Shown: in pieces, positions 31,089-40,281 of the stretch
Position numbering within the stretch: the first letter of the stretch is position 1
Layout: each line of letters opens with the position of its first letter
Source: Saprospiraceae bacterium
GTDB taxonomy: Bacteria > Bacteroidota > Bacteroidia > Chitinophagales > Saprospiraceae
Reading direction: 5' to 3'
Assembly (NCBI GenBank): GCA_018057925.1
Contig: JAGPCT010000001.1
Coordinates: 62,001-126,000, forward strand
Length of the DNA: 64,000 nt
Notes under the pieces: generated by a model
Seen by the model: the letters and a program-made list of their open reading frames with translations, nothing else
What the model was told of the DNA's origin: nothing
The model's database searches: none
Position numbers and translations under genes: made by a program

Positions 31089-31145
31089 ATGGCAAAACCT
31101 TTTGAATCAATTTTATTTGCTAACTGCAGAAAAAGCCACCAATGA
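31089..31145 (+). CDS. Possible 18-residue leader peptide coupled to the nuclease gene
   Basis: An ATG at 31089, just after the predicted transcription start, opens an 18-codon frame (MAKPFESILF...). Its TGA overlaps the nuclease ATG in an ATGA. This is seen directly; whether it is translated is inference. It could simply be chance. Confidence 0.3.
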   Translation: MAKPFESILFANCRKSHQ

Positions 31146-32188
31146 GGCATTTATTATTTCTACTATTTTTTACGCCAAATATACTTTTTAGTCAACATAA
31201 TCCGGTATTTCCTTCACTATCTAAGGATGAATTATTACAGGCTATTAAAGAAGGCTATACCCCAGCAAATACCCTTGGCTATAATACAGCCAGAGATACT
31301 TTGTTCAGAAATATTTTAGCCGTCGATAACAAGTTGAAATGTCTCTATACTGATTGGGAGATCACATTAAATCCTTCTCTCGATCCAAGTGATAATGCGT
31401 TTTCACAAAATGTCAACACAGAACACATCTATCCTCAATCAAAAGGCGCTAAAGTTGAACCTGCAAGGTCTAATATGTACAACCTTTATCCGGTTAGAGA
31501 AAACGTCAATACAGATAGATCCAACGATCCTTTCGGTGACATAGATGATAACCAAACGCAGTGGTGGTATTATCAGGATATCAAACAATCTAACAAACCA
31601 TCAGCCAACATCGATTTATACAGTGAAAAAATAGGGGGCAAATTTGAACCCAAAGAAAGTAGAAAAGGAGATATTGCCAGAAGCATCATGTATTTTTATA
31701 CCATATATACTTCTGAATGCAATGCGCTGGACCCCAATTATTTCGTTTCCATGTCCAATGACCTTTGCAAATGGCACTTTCTCGACCCTGTAGATCAAGA
31801 TGAATGGAATAGAAATATATTAATTGCTTCGTATCAAGACCAAAAATCCAACCCTTTTATACTCGATTGTACTATTCCAGAACGATCTTATTGCAGCGAC
31901 TTGGGTTATAAATGCGTCCCATCTAATAGTTTAAACTCCCATATTGATTATAAACCATTAACCATCATGCCAAATATTGGCACGAATGGAACTGTAATTC
32001 ATATCAACGCAAAAGAAGAAGAATCTACCATAATCGTGATGGATTCTCAGGGAAGTCAAGTGGCATGCTTTAAAACAACTATGAATAATTCCTTTTCTTT
32101 AGATAGCATCCCCACCGGGGTATATTTCATTTTTTCCAAAAACAAAGAAGGTTATATTACCGGAAGTGGCAGATATATTAAGCTTTAG
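31142..32188 (+). CDS. Secreted endonuclease I family protein with T9SS type A sorting domain
   Basis: This is a DNA/RNA nuclease of the endonuclease I (EndA/NucM) family, 348 residues. The signal peptide is about 1-17 (MRHLLFLLFFTPNILFS). The beta-beta-alpha-metal core has NTEHIYPQS with H95 and then NMYNLYPVRENVN. The last ~75 residues, with TIIVMDSQGSQVACF, SLDSIPTGVYFIF and GRYIKL, form a type A T9SS sorting domain. It should act outside the cell or on the surface, probably in nutrient or phosphate scavenging. It ends 11 bases inside the convergent glycosyltransferase gene. Confidence 0.9.
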   Translation: MRHLLFLLFFTPNILFSQHNPVFPSLSKDELLQAIKEGYTPANTLGYNTARDTLFRNILAVDNKLKCLYTDWEITLNPSLDPSDNAFSQNVNTEHIYPQSKGAKVEPARSNMYNLYPVRENVNTDRSNDPFGDIDDNQTQWWYYQDIKQSNKPSANIDLYSEKIGGKFEPKESRKGDIARSIMYFYTIYTSECNALDPNYFVSMSNDLCKWHFLDPVDQDEWNRNILIASYQDQKSNPFILDCTIPERSYCSDLGYKCVPSNSLNSHIDYKPLTIMPNIGTNGTVIHINAKEEESTIIVMDSQGSQVACFKTTMNNSFSLDSIPTGVYFIFSKNKEGYITGSGRYIKL

Positions 32189-32927
32189 AAGAGAAGATTC
32201 CTGAACTCAATACTCCCCATTTATTAAGGCGATAGGAAAGACTCGTGAAGATGACGCCTATGCCATATTTAACACTCCGACTAAAATTGATAGAGCTCGC
32301 TTCCTTGAAGTACTTTGTCGGGCAAGAAACCTCCCCTATTTCATATCCTTTGTAAAAAATTTGTGCAATCATCTGATTATCAAAAACAAAATCATCGGAA
32401 TTTGATTCAAATTGGATCTTTTTCAAGACATCGACGGAAAAAGCACGGTATCCCGTATGATATTCACTCAACTTTTGATTAAGGCATATATTTTGAAAAA
32501 AAGTTAAAAAACGATTGGCTATGTACTTGTATAAAGGCATACCTCCTTTGAGTGCGCCCATACCCAATATCCGACTGGCTAACACAACGGGGTAAAGGTT
32601 AGAAGCAATAAGGTGCGCCATAGATGGAATGAGCAAGGGAGTATATTGATAATCAGGGTGAACCATAATAATAATATCGGCTCCTAAGTCAATGGCTTTT
32701 AAATATAAAGACTTCTGATTACCTCCATAACCGACATTCCGTTCATGATATAATATATGATTAATCCCAATAGATTTGGCTACTTCCACTGTATTGTCAG
32801 TAGAAAAATCATCACACAAAACAACTTCATCTACAATGTCGCGCGGTATTTCATCGTAGGTAGCCTTAAGTGTTTGCGCAGCGTTATATGCCGGAAGAAC
32901 TACTACAACCTTCTGATTGCCAATCAT
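32178..32927 (-). CDS. Family 2 glycosyltransferase, dolichol-phosphate-mannose-synthase-like
   Basis: This 249-residue protein has a GT-A fold. It has VVVVLPAYNAAQTL at the N-terminus, VVLCDDFSTDNT as the nucleotide-binding Asp motif, and HPDYQY where many relatives have DADGQ. Such enzymes transfer a sugar from a nucleotide or lipid donor to polyprenyl phosphate or a surface glycan. There are no clear C-terminal membrane helices. It overlaps the DUF5606 gene by 4 bases (ATGA) and the nuclease gene's 3' end by 11 bases. Confidence 0.88.
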   Translation of the reverse strand: MIGNQKVVVVLPAYNAAQTLKATYDEIPRDIVDEVVLCDDFSTDNTVEVAKSIGINHILYHERNVGYGGNQKSLYLKAIDLGADIIIMVHPDYQYTPLLIPSMAHLIASNLYPVVLASRILGMGALKGGMPLYKYIANRFLTFFQNICLNQKLSEYHTGYRAFSVDVLKKIQFESNSDDFVFDNQMIAQIFYKGYEIGEVSCPTKYFKEASSINFSRSVKYGIGVIFTSLSYRLNKWGVLSSGIFSSKA

Positions 32928-33352
32928 TCTTCTTCACTCGAGTCTATTTGGTCTGTTCCTAAAACAATTACATTCCTTTTATCTAAAAAATCAAACCATT
33001 TCAACACCTTTTTCATATCACTTGGATATACTCTATCCTCATCGTAATCCGGCAAAACATTCCTGAAAAAGTTGGCAATCGTCCTATTATCTGATTTGAG
33101 AATATCTGAAATGTTATTGTCCGTTTTTAAAGAATCTAATTTTTCAAAAATAACATCTATTGGCGTAGAATCATCATAAGTATATATAGCAATAGATCTA
33201 AGTGGAGTAAATTGATGCTTGCGTACAGAATAAAACTGTTTCTTTCCACTGTCCATATCTTTTAATATAAGGCCATTACTCCGATTCGTTTCCATAAACA
33301 TCAATCCAGGCACACCGCTCACTGCAACAATATTGTCCAAATAGTTCTCCAT
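32924..33352 (-). CDS. DUF5606 family protein
   Basis: A cytoplasmic protein of 142 residues from the ATG at 33352. The frame extends to 33379, but MENYLDNIVAVSGVPGLMF fits the family better. It shows the DUF5606 layout of Bacteroidota proteins: IVAVSGVPGL, NGLILKDMDSGK, then a short ISIYT-like segment (SIAIYTYDD). The tail is acidic (DSSEEE). Function is unknown. It is translationally coupled to the glycosyltransferase. Confidence 0.75.
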   Translation of the reverse strand: MENYLDNIVAVSGVPGLMFMETNRSNGLILKDMDSGKKQFYSVRKHQFTPLRSIAIYTYDDSTPIDVIFEKLDSLKTDNNISDILKSDNRTIANFFRNVLPDYDEDRVYPSDMKKVLKWFDFLDKRNVIVLGTDQIDSSEEE

Positions 33353-33692
33353 AAATTTATTTTCTTTTAATAATAACAATTAAATATAATGCATTATTAG
33401 CTGTATTTCAAATCAATAATGCTTAATAATGGTATAATTTAGAAACGAAGGTAATACTTTTGTCAAAAATGGCTTCAATTGTTTCATAGATTCAAGTTAA
33501 AATCAAGGTTGAAATTTTTTTATATAATCATTGGTCGAAATAGTATAAAATTTAATCATTTGAAAATGTTCTTTTTATAATGTATATAAAATCATTATAT
33601 ATAAAATTTAATTTGCCTATTCCGAATTGTTATCTACCGTAAAACAAAATGTTTTCTTATTTTTAGCTTTTCACAAAATATTCATACAAAAA
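33353..33692. other. AT-rich divergent intergenic region
   Basis: This is a 340-base gap between divergent genes, more than 70 percent A+T by eye, with long T and A runs. No repeat copy, RNA gene or clear TAnnTTTG element was found. Confidence 0.4.
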
Positions 33693-35768
33693 ATGAAATT
33701 AATATATGCTGTATTTATATCCGCAATTTCATTGACTGCTTGTCAACATTCTGTTTCAAAAAAAATTGTAGATATCGATATGAAGGAATTAAAAACGGAC
33801 AATTATGATCCTGACTTTAAGGTGGCTGCACAAGAGTTTGCAGACTTAAAGGTATTACGATACCAAGTACCCGGGTTTAATCAATTACCGCTTCAACAGA
33901 AGCTTTTGGCCTATTATCTTTCCGAAGCAGCATTAGCTGGAAGAGATATAATATATGACCAAAGGAGTAAAAATGGTCTTACAATCAGAAAAACTATCGA
34001 AGCAATATATGGAACCTATTCAGGAGATAGAAACGAAGAAGACTGGAAAAAATTTGAAGTATATTGTGGTAGATTTTGGTTCAGCAATGGTAACCATCAC
34101 CATTATGGAAATCAAAAATTTTTTCCTGAAGTGTCAGAGGAGTATTTTGCTAAACTGATAAAACAAAGTGACGCCTCACTACTACCTAAGGCAGCGACCG
34201 AAAGCGTCGAAAGCTTTTTAAATCGAATTAAGCCGATAGTATTTGACCCTACAATTGAACCTAAGCTTGTGGATCTCAGCCCTAACATTGACAATGTATT
34301 AGCCTCGTCTGTAAATTTTTATGAAAATGTCAATCAAAAAGAAGTAGAGGATTTTTATTCCAATTTTGACAGTAAAGGGAATGCGCCAATGTGGGGACTG
34401 AATAGTAAAGTTTCAAAAGAAAATGGTAAAGTAGTTGAAAAAGTATGGAAACTTGGCGGCATGTATAGTAAAGCCATTGAAAAAATCATTTATTGGTTAG
34501 AAAAGGCAGTTATTGTAGCTGAAAATCCACAACAAAAACAAGCATTACAACTTCTGATAGACTATTATAAATCCGGGGATTTGAAGATTTTTGATGATTA
34601 TAGTATTGCGTGGGTTAATGACACTTCAAGTAGGATAGATATTGTCAACGGATTTATCGAAGTATATGAAGACCCACTGGGTCGTAAAGCCACTTTTGAA
34701 AGTGTTGTAAGCATAAAGGACATGGTAGCTACTAAGCGATTAGAGGCTATAGCTAAAGAAGCTCAATGGTTTGAAGACCATTCACCTTTAATGCCTGAAC
34801 ATAAGAAAAAAAACGTAAAAGGAATTATTGCCAAAGCCATTACAGTAGTCATGGAATCGGGAGCTACAGCTCCGTCGGGACCAATAGGAATTAATCTTCC
34901 AAATAATGAATGGATTAGAAAAGAGCATGGCTCAAAATCGGTTTCACTAAGTAACATCATTCATGCCTACAATGTGGACGGAGCTACAAGTGGTATGTTG
35001 GATGAATTTGGCGTTAATGATGAAGTAAAACAAAGGATTAAAAAATATGGAGATTTGACCAGTGATCTCCATACCGATATGCATGAAGCCATTGGTCACG
35101 CTTCGGGTCAAATAAATCCGGGTGTAGAGACTACCGACAAAACACTAAAAAACTATGCTTCTACCCTTGAAGAGGCTCGTGCTGACTTAGTGGCACTTTA
35201 TTACATGATAGACCAAAAACTCGTCGATATCGGCGTCTTGCCCAATATTGATGCCGGCAAAGCAGAATACGATTCTTACATGATGAATGGCCTAATGACC
35301 CAATTATCGCGTATCGAACCGGGTCATGACTTAGAGGAAGCACATATGAGAAATAGACAACTGGTCGCCAAATGGGCTTATGAAAAAGGGAAAAACGAAA
35401 AAGTGACTGAATTCATTAAAAAAAATGGTAAAACATATATACAAATCAATGATTACAACAAATTGCGTAATCTATTTGGTCAATTACTAAGAGAAATACA
35501 AAGGGTAAAATCAGAAGGAGATTTTGAGGCAGGAAAACAGTTGGTAGAAAACTATGGTGTTAAAGTAGATCCTCTGATCCATGAAGAAGTTTTGGCGCGA
35601 TATAAAAAATTGAATATTAAACCTTACAAAGGATTTATTCAACCACGCTATACGCCTATCTTGAAAGACAACCAAATTATCGATATACAAGTAAATTATC
35701 CAGACAATTTCTTCGAACAAATGATGGAATATGGCAAAAATCATTCTTTCTTGCCGGTGCGTAATTAA
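33693..35768 (+). CDS. Dipeptidyl-peptidase III (M49)-like lipoprotein
   Basis: This zinc metallopeptidase releases dipeptides from peptide N-termini. It has 691 residues from the ATG at 33693; the longer frame from 33627 would bury the signal peptide. The lipobox SLTAC gives a lipid anchor at about residue 17. The zinc motif is HEAIGH at 464-469 (HExxGH of M49), and the second motif EEARAD at 493-498 corresponds to EECRAE/D. RNRQLVAKW and late helical segments also fit. Most DPP III enzymes are cytosolic, so the lipoprotein form suggests periplasmic or surface peptide breakdown. Confidence 0.88.
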   Translation: MKLIYAVFISAISLTACQHSVSKKIVDIDMKELKTDNYDPDFKVAAQEFADLKVLRYQVPGFNQLPLQQKLLAYYLSEAALAGRDIIYDQRSKNGLTIRKTIEAIYGTYSGDRNEEDWKKFEVYCGRFWFSNGNHHHYGNQKFFPEVSEEYFAKLIKQSDASLLPKAATESVESFLNRIKPIVFDPTIEPKLVDLSPNIDNVLASSVNFYENVNQKEVEDFYSNFDSKGNAPMWGLNSKVSKENGKVVEKVWKLGGMYSKAIEKIIYWLEKAVIVAENPQQKQALQLLIDYYKSGDLKIFDDYSIAWVNDTSSRIDIVNGFIEVYEDPLGRKATFESVVSIKDMVATKRLEAIAKEAQWFEDHSPLMPEHKKKNVKGIIAKAITVVMESGATAPSGPIGINLPNNEWIRKEHGSKSVSLSNIIHAYNVDGATSGMLDEFGVNDEVKQRIKKYGDLTSDLHTDMHEAIGHASGQINPGVETTDKTLKNYASTLEEARADLVALYYMIDQKLVDIGVLPNIDAGKAEYDSYMMNGLMTQLSRIEPGHDLEEAHMRNRQLVAKWAYEKGKNEKVTEFIKKNGKTYIQINDYNKLRNLFGQLLREIQRVKSEGDFEAGKQLVENYGVKVDPLIHEEVLARYKKLNIKPYKGFIQPRYTPILKDNQIIDIQVNYPDNFFEQMMEYGKNHSFLPVRN

Positions 35769-35791
35769 TAATTTTTTGGTTTAGTTATTAT

Positions 35792-35830
35792 AAAAGCCCG
35801 TTCCAAAATATTCCTTGGAATCGGGCTTTT
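35792..35830. terminator. Bidirectional rho-independent terminator
   Basis: A long stem, AAAAGCCCG plus TTCCAA on the left and TTGGAA plus CGGGCTTTT on the right, has an 8-base loop. It sits between the convergent peptidase and TonB receptor genes. Confidence 0.85.
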
Positions 35831-35872
35831 CTTTTAAATGAACATCATAACTTTCTTACTGAAATATCGGGT

Positions 35873-38317
35873 TTAGAAAGTATATTTCACTCCCAAATAA
35901 AATCTTCTTCCAGCTTGTGGAAAATATCCAATAGAAGTGTAATAATTGTGTCCTTCAACTTGAATTGAAGGATCATCTGTCACTACATCATAACCAATAG
36001 CCTTAAAACGATATGCCCAACCATTGTTGACATAATGCTTATTGAATAAGTTATCCAACTTGAAAGTAATATCCATTCGATGTTTTTTCAACTGTATAGG
36101 TAAGTACATACCTATGCCGACTACATTGTATGCCGGCAATTCGCTATGAATATTGGATGTATTGTCGATATATTGTTTCCCCACATATTTAATATTGGTA
36201 AACATTTTCCAATTTTTAACAAAACTGCCATTTCTGAAAGGTTTCCAACCAAGTTCGCCAAATCCGACTATTTCAGGGCTAAATGAAATATCTGAATTTC
36301 CATGAGAAATTACTTCCTGATTTAAATATTCTATTTCATCACCCACTTTTTCACTGACATCGACAAATTCATTGAAATTCAATATTTTATTTTTGCTACA
36401 GCTGATATTACCTTGGAAAGTCAAAACATTTTTCCAATTATAATTCATATCAACTTCTATTCCGGCACGATAACTCTTATCCACATTAAATCGAGTGTAT
36501 GCTCCAACGTCATTCAATTGCCCGGTTAAGACCAGCTGATCCTGATAACCCATATAATACACATTGGTCTGAATACTAAATAAAGGTCGATATAACCGAT
36601 GCCCTAATTCAACATTCAGCAATTTTTCAGGTTTAGGTACTTTATTAAAAGCAGCGTCTTTAAAATCATCTCGATTGGGTTCCTTACTTCCGTGACCAAC
36701 ATAAACATAAATATTATCGGATCTGTCATCTCGGAAGAAAAATGAGGCACCTACTTTAGGATTAAAAAACAAATAATTTTCAGATAAATCGGTTAAATTA
36801 CTATTATCATCAAGTCCTTCATAATGATAATTAAGTTGCCTAAGTTGCAAATCAACAAAATAATGTAATTTGTTAAATTTATTCTCCGACCTCAAGAATG
36901 CACTCGACTCTTGTTTTGTTGCTGGATTATCATAGTATTCCCTTGGTATCCAGTTTACCAAGCCGCTATAATTCTGAATAATTCCAAAATGACGGCCCCG
37001 GTAATATTGAAAATTACCACCCAATTGATGCTTCCAGTTAAATAATGAATAGTCAAAAATGACATTAATCCCATTGAGTGAATTATCCAACCATCTTTCA
37101 CGAACCAAAGCAACATCTAGGGATGGAAGGTCTTTAAAGTATTTTTGGATATTTTCCTCTCGGTATTGATTATAATATCCCTTACCTAATGTATTATACA
37201 ATGTAAATTGTAAATCAAGATCCTGGACAATATTCCATCTACCGATAATACGGCTGTACATTTGACGATAATTATCTGTTTCATCATCAAAAAAGCTTCC
37301 ATCACCTTTCAACCCTGAAGGGTTATAGGTTGTTGCCGGATCATCAATATAAAACTGATAAGGTATTCCATTCCAAGCCTGATATGTTTTTTCCTTTCCC
37401 ATATAAAAGTGACCTGCCAGATTAAAACCAGATCTAATATACTGAACCTGAACTGATGACGACCACAAGTCACTCTTAGCCCTGTCAATGTAACCATCTG
37501 ATGAAATTAGACTTCCTCTTACTTTAAATCTGAAGTATTTGGCAACTGTTCCCGACTGTAATGTAGAACTAAGTTTATACGAATTGAAAGAACCGAAACC
37601 GGATTGAAGAGAGAAAGAAGGTTTATCACTAAGAAATCCGGAACGAAGGTTTATATTGGCACCAAAGGCTCCCGGGCCGGCTGTCGAAACACCAACACCC
37701 CGCTGCACCTGAATACTTTGAACATCTTCAATTAAGTCAGGTAAGTCAACCCAAAAAACATTCTGCGATTCTGCATCGTTTATTGGGACGCCATCAATCA
37801 TTACATTGATTCTTGTCTGATCACTCCCTCTAATCCTAAGGCTAGAATAGCCAATATTATTTCCTGCATCTGAAGTCGAAACACTGCCCGGCAATGATTC
37901 CAATAAAGCCGGCATATCTATAGCTTCGCTACCTGAATATAATTCATTTCGCGAAATTGTCTTTTGGGTTATTGCTGCATATTCATTGACCCAAGATGCA
38001 GTAATCATAGCTTCTTTTAGCCAAAGATTATTATCAGTCAAAATCAAGTCAATGGTATCGGAAAAATGATGCCAAGTCGTATCTGTAGATACAATCCCTA
38101 CATGACTCACTACAATGCTAGCCGGGAAAGTAAATATTGCTTCGACCTTACCGGAAGCATCCGTAATAAATGGCATATTATTCACCACTACAGTGGATCC
38201 TTCAACTGCAATATTATCTTTATTTTTGATAAAAATAGATGTAGTTTGCGAATAAACAAAACAAGGAATCAAAAGAAAACTTAAAAGTAAGCCCTTTTTA
38301 AAAAAAGTAAAATACAT
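35873..38317 (-). CDS. TonB-dependent outer-membrane receptor
   Basis: This 814-residue protein has a signal peptide (about 1-23). It then has a carboxypeptidase-regulatory-like domain to about 95, a plug domain (SLRIRGSDQTRINVMIDGVPINDAESQNVFW, with VQRGVGVSTAGPGAFGANINLRS), and a beta-barrel that ends in an aromatic residue (FYLGVKYTF). It takes up a siderophore, cobalamin, metal or other ligand using energy from ExbBD/TonB; an exbB/exbD pair is at 62.4 kb. It lacks a SusD partner, so it is not a classic SusCD glycan system. The substrate is unknown. Confidence 0.93.
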   Translation of the reverse strand: MYFTFFKKGLLLSFLLIPCFVYSQTTSIFIKNKDNIAVEGSTVVVNNMPFITDASGKVEAIFTFPASIVVSHVGIVSTDTTWHHFSDTIDLILTDNNLWLKEAMITASWVNEYAAITQKTISRNELYSGSEAIDMPALLESLPGSVSTSDAGNNIGYSSLRIRGSDQTRINVMIDGVPINDAESQNVFWVDLPDLIEDVQSIQVQRGVGVSTAGPGAFGANINLRSGFLSDKPSFSLQSGFGSFNSYKLSSTLQSGTVAKYFRFKVRGSLISSDGYIDRAKSDLWSSSVQVQYIRSGFNLAGHFYMGKEKTYQAWNGIPYQFYIDDPATTYNPSGLKGDGSFFDDETDNYRQMYSRIIGRWNIVQDLDLQFTLYNTLGKGYYNQYREENIQKYFKDLPSLDVALVRERWLDNSLNGINVIFDYSLFNWKHQLGGNFQYYRGRHFGIIQNYSGLVNWIPREYYDNPATKQESSAFLRSENKFNKLHYFVDLQLRQLNYHYEGLDDNSNLTDLSENYLFFNPKVGASFFFRDDRSDNIYVYVGHGSKEPNRDDFKDAAFNKVPKPEKLLNVELGHRLYRPLFSIQTNVYYMGYQDQLVLTGQLNDVGAYTRFNVDKSYRAGIEVDMNYNWKNVLTFQGNISCSKNKILNFNEFVDVSEKVGDEIEYLNQEVISHGNSDISFSPEIVGFGELGWKPFRNGSFVKNWKMFTNIKYVGKQYIDNTSNIHSELPAYNVVGIGMYLPIQLKKHRMDITFKLDNLFNKHYVNNGWAYRFKAIGYDVVTDDPSIQVEGHNYYTSIGYFPQAGRRFYLGVKYTF

Positions 38318-38587
38318 GTAAATAATTAATTTATGACGGTCGATACGAGGGGTTTATATCAACTTCTTTTCACAAATTACCATTCCTTCCATTATTACAA
38401 TGGCAGGTTCAATGGGTATCATCTCAGCCGGCATTCCAGCACCCCAAATAAGAAAGATGCACAAAGATATTGAATAATATCAATAAATCAATCATTTTAT
38501 GATGTATCTAATGTTGTGGAAATACTTTCGAAAATTCAACAATTTCGGCATTTCGTTGTATTCATAAAAGTATAATAATTCAATAAA

Positions 38588-39229
38588 ATGGACATTTACA
38601 AAGAAAAAAATCCATTGGTATCCGTAATCATGGTGACATACAACCGCGCAGATTACCTTAAAAGAAGCATACAATCTTACGTAGAACAAAACTTTAAGTT
38701 GACTGAATTAATCGTAGTTGATGATGGTAGTCAAGATAATACGTATTCTATAGTCATGGATTTTATGAAAAAACATGACAATATTCGTTATATGAGACAT
38801 ACAAATCGAAATATTTCTCTCTCGAAAAATGCTGGTATCATAGCTTCCTCCGGACAATATATTACTTTTTTAGATAGTGACGATATGTATAAACCAGACC
38901 ATATCTCTATCAGATATGAATTTATGCAACAACATCCGGAAATTGATATGCTAGAAGGTGGCGTAACAATCATAGGCAATCCTTATGTCAGAGATATAGA
39001 AAACTTTAATCAAAATATACATTTGTCTAAATGTCACATAGGTGCAACTTTTTTTGGAAAAAGAGAAGTGTTTATAAAACTAAATGGATATAATAAAAAA
39101 GTCGAATATAGCGAAGATAGTGTATTTTGGAAAAAAGCCATTCAATTATTCAGGTTAAAAAAAATTGATCATCCAAGTTATGTTTATTACAGAGACACAC
39201 CCGGAAGTGTCTGCAATACAATTCATTAA
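38588..39229 (+). CDS. Family 2 glycosyltransferase
   Basis: This 213-residue single-domain GT-A enzyme has VSVIMVTYNRADYLKRSI, the donor-binding VVDDGSQDNT, ARNxG-like SLSKNAGI, and the metal motif FLDSDDMY. The acceptor half has HIGATFFGKREVF and YSEDSVFWKKA, where the ED pair matches the usual catalytic base. It probably adds a sugar to a surface polysaccharide or glycoprotein. It is a lone gene with no glycan cluster around it. Confidence 0.9.
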   Translation: MDIYKEKNPLVSVIMVTYNRADYLKRSIQSYVEQNFKLTELIVVDDGSQDNTYSIVMDFMKKHDNIRYMRHTNRNISLSKNAGIIASSGQYITFLDSDDMYKPDHISIRYEFMQQHPEIDMLEGGVTIIGNPYVRDIENFNQNIHLSKCHIGATFFGKREVFIKLNGYNKKVEYSEDSVFWKKAIQLFRLKKIDHPSYVYYRDTPGSVCNTIH

Positions 39230-39684
39230 ACCGAATACAAAATTTAAATCGTTACGCCTGTTTCCAATTTACCCTTACCATTTTTGTAAATATTCTATAC
39301 TAACCTATATAAATTAAATATTTACTAACTTTTATGTTTTTTGTTTCACAATTATTTACTTTTCCTTATCACAATAGGGTATATTTATAATCATTATTAT
39401 TTGGCACTATAACTATTTTACGAATATTTATATGTCATATATATTTTCCACCTAATTATTATTGCTATTATTAGCATTATTAATCATTTTAAACCAAATA
39501 AATTTACAAGACAATTTTATCCTTTATTATAAAACTATTCATTATATTTGCATTATCCAATGAAGGAAAGCGGATTTAATAAACCCATAAAACAAGCTAT
39601 TTATATCTACTTACTTTGAAAATAACAACAAATAAGAATGAAAGAATAATGTCTTTTTACATACTTAATAACAATCAATAACTT
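39230..39684. other. AT-rich regulatory region before the sNOR-like operon
   Basis: This 455-base gap contains the promoter-like element at 39543-39550 and a possible 19-codon leader frame at 39560-39619 (MKESGFNKPIKQ...). No FNR-type TTGAT-N4-ATCAA palindrome was found by eye. Confidence 0.45.
39543..39550 (+). promoter_or_regulatory. Bacteroidota -7 element upstream of the CuA subunit gene
   Basis: TATATTTG (TAnnTTTG) would start a transcript near 39557. That leaves a leader of about 130 bases before the ATG at 39685. Confidence 0.45.
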
Positions 39685-40266
39685 ATGATTTATATAAATA
39701 TTTTACTTACGATACAAAGCTATGCCGGAATAGTTTCGTTTATTGCAGGAGCTATGATAGTTGCAGTCGTTGCTTTTTTAATACTGACGTCAAAAAATGG
39801 TGAAGAAAAAGCAACAGCTAAAAAAAAGGTTTACAAAACTAGAGATAGATATTTTGCGGTACTGATAACTTGTATAATCGTCGGATTATTTTACTCTTTG
39901 CGAGCCCTACCCTATTCTCCCATAAATAGTTCTCCAGATCAAGAAGTAACAATTGTTGCTATGCAATGGGCATGGAAGATGGCTCCCGGAAGAACAGATA
40001 AGGCACCTTCCGACTTTCAAGGGAATAATGAGATAACCTTAGAATCCAACAAGCACATCAGGTTTTTAGTAACCTCAGCTGATGTTAACCATAACTTTGC
40101 AATATATAACAATGCCGGTGTCATAGTAGCTCAAACACAAGCTATGCCCGGCTATCAAAACGAATTGGATTATATTTTTAAAGATAAAGGCGAGTATCAT
40201 GTACTCTGCTTAGAATATTGTGGTCTGGCACATGGTTTTATGGTTGGAACAATTCATGTAAAATAA
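39685..40266 (+). CDS. norS: CuA-containing subunit II of a heme-copper reductase, NorS-like
   Basis: This is the electron-entry subunit: it takes electrons from a periplasmic donor at a binuclear copper site. It has 193 residues with membrane helices at about 14-34 and 55-72, then a periplasmic cupredoxin domain. CuA ligands are all visible: H136 (VNHNF) and C175-x-E177-x-C179...H183...M186 in CLEYCGLAHGFM. It is 15 bases upstream of the catalytic subunit gene. Motifs alone would fit a B-type cytochrome c oxidase; the four-gene order and the odd active site of the partner point to the sNOR group of NO reductases. Confidence 0.85.
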   Translation: MIYINILLTIQSYAGIVSFIAGAMIVAVVAFLILTSKNGEEKATAKKKVYKTRDRYFAVLITCIIVGLFYSLRALPYSPINSSPDQEVTIVAMQWAWKMAPGRTDKAPSDFQGNNEITLESNKHIRFLVTSADVNHNFAIYNNAGVIVAQTQAMPGYQNELDYIFKDKGEYHVLCLEYCGLAHGFMVGTIHVK

Positions 40267-40281
40267 TTAAAATAAGATATA

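Noticed and set aside
31003..31191. A 62-codon frame upstream of the nuclease gene
   Set aside because: It begins before the predicted promoter and is out of frame with the nuclease; it appears to be a shadow.
38400..38477. A 25-codon frame (MAGSMGIISAGIPAP...) between the TonB receptor and glycosyltransferase genes
   Set aside because: It has protein-like composition but no promoter, ribosome site or neighbour to support it. It may be a gene remnant; not listed as a gene.
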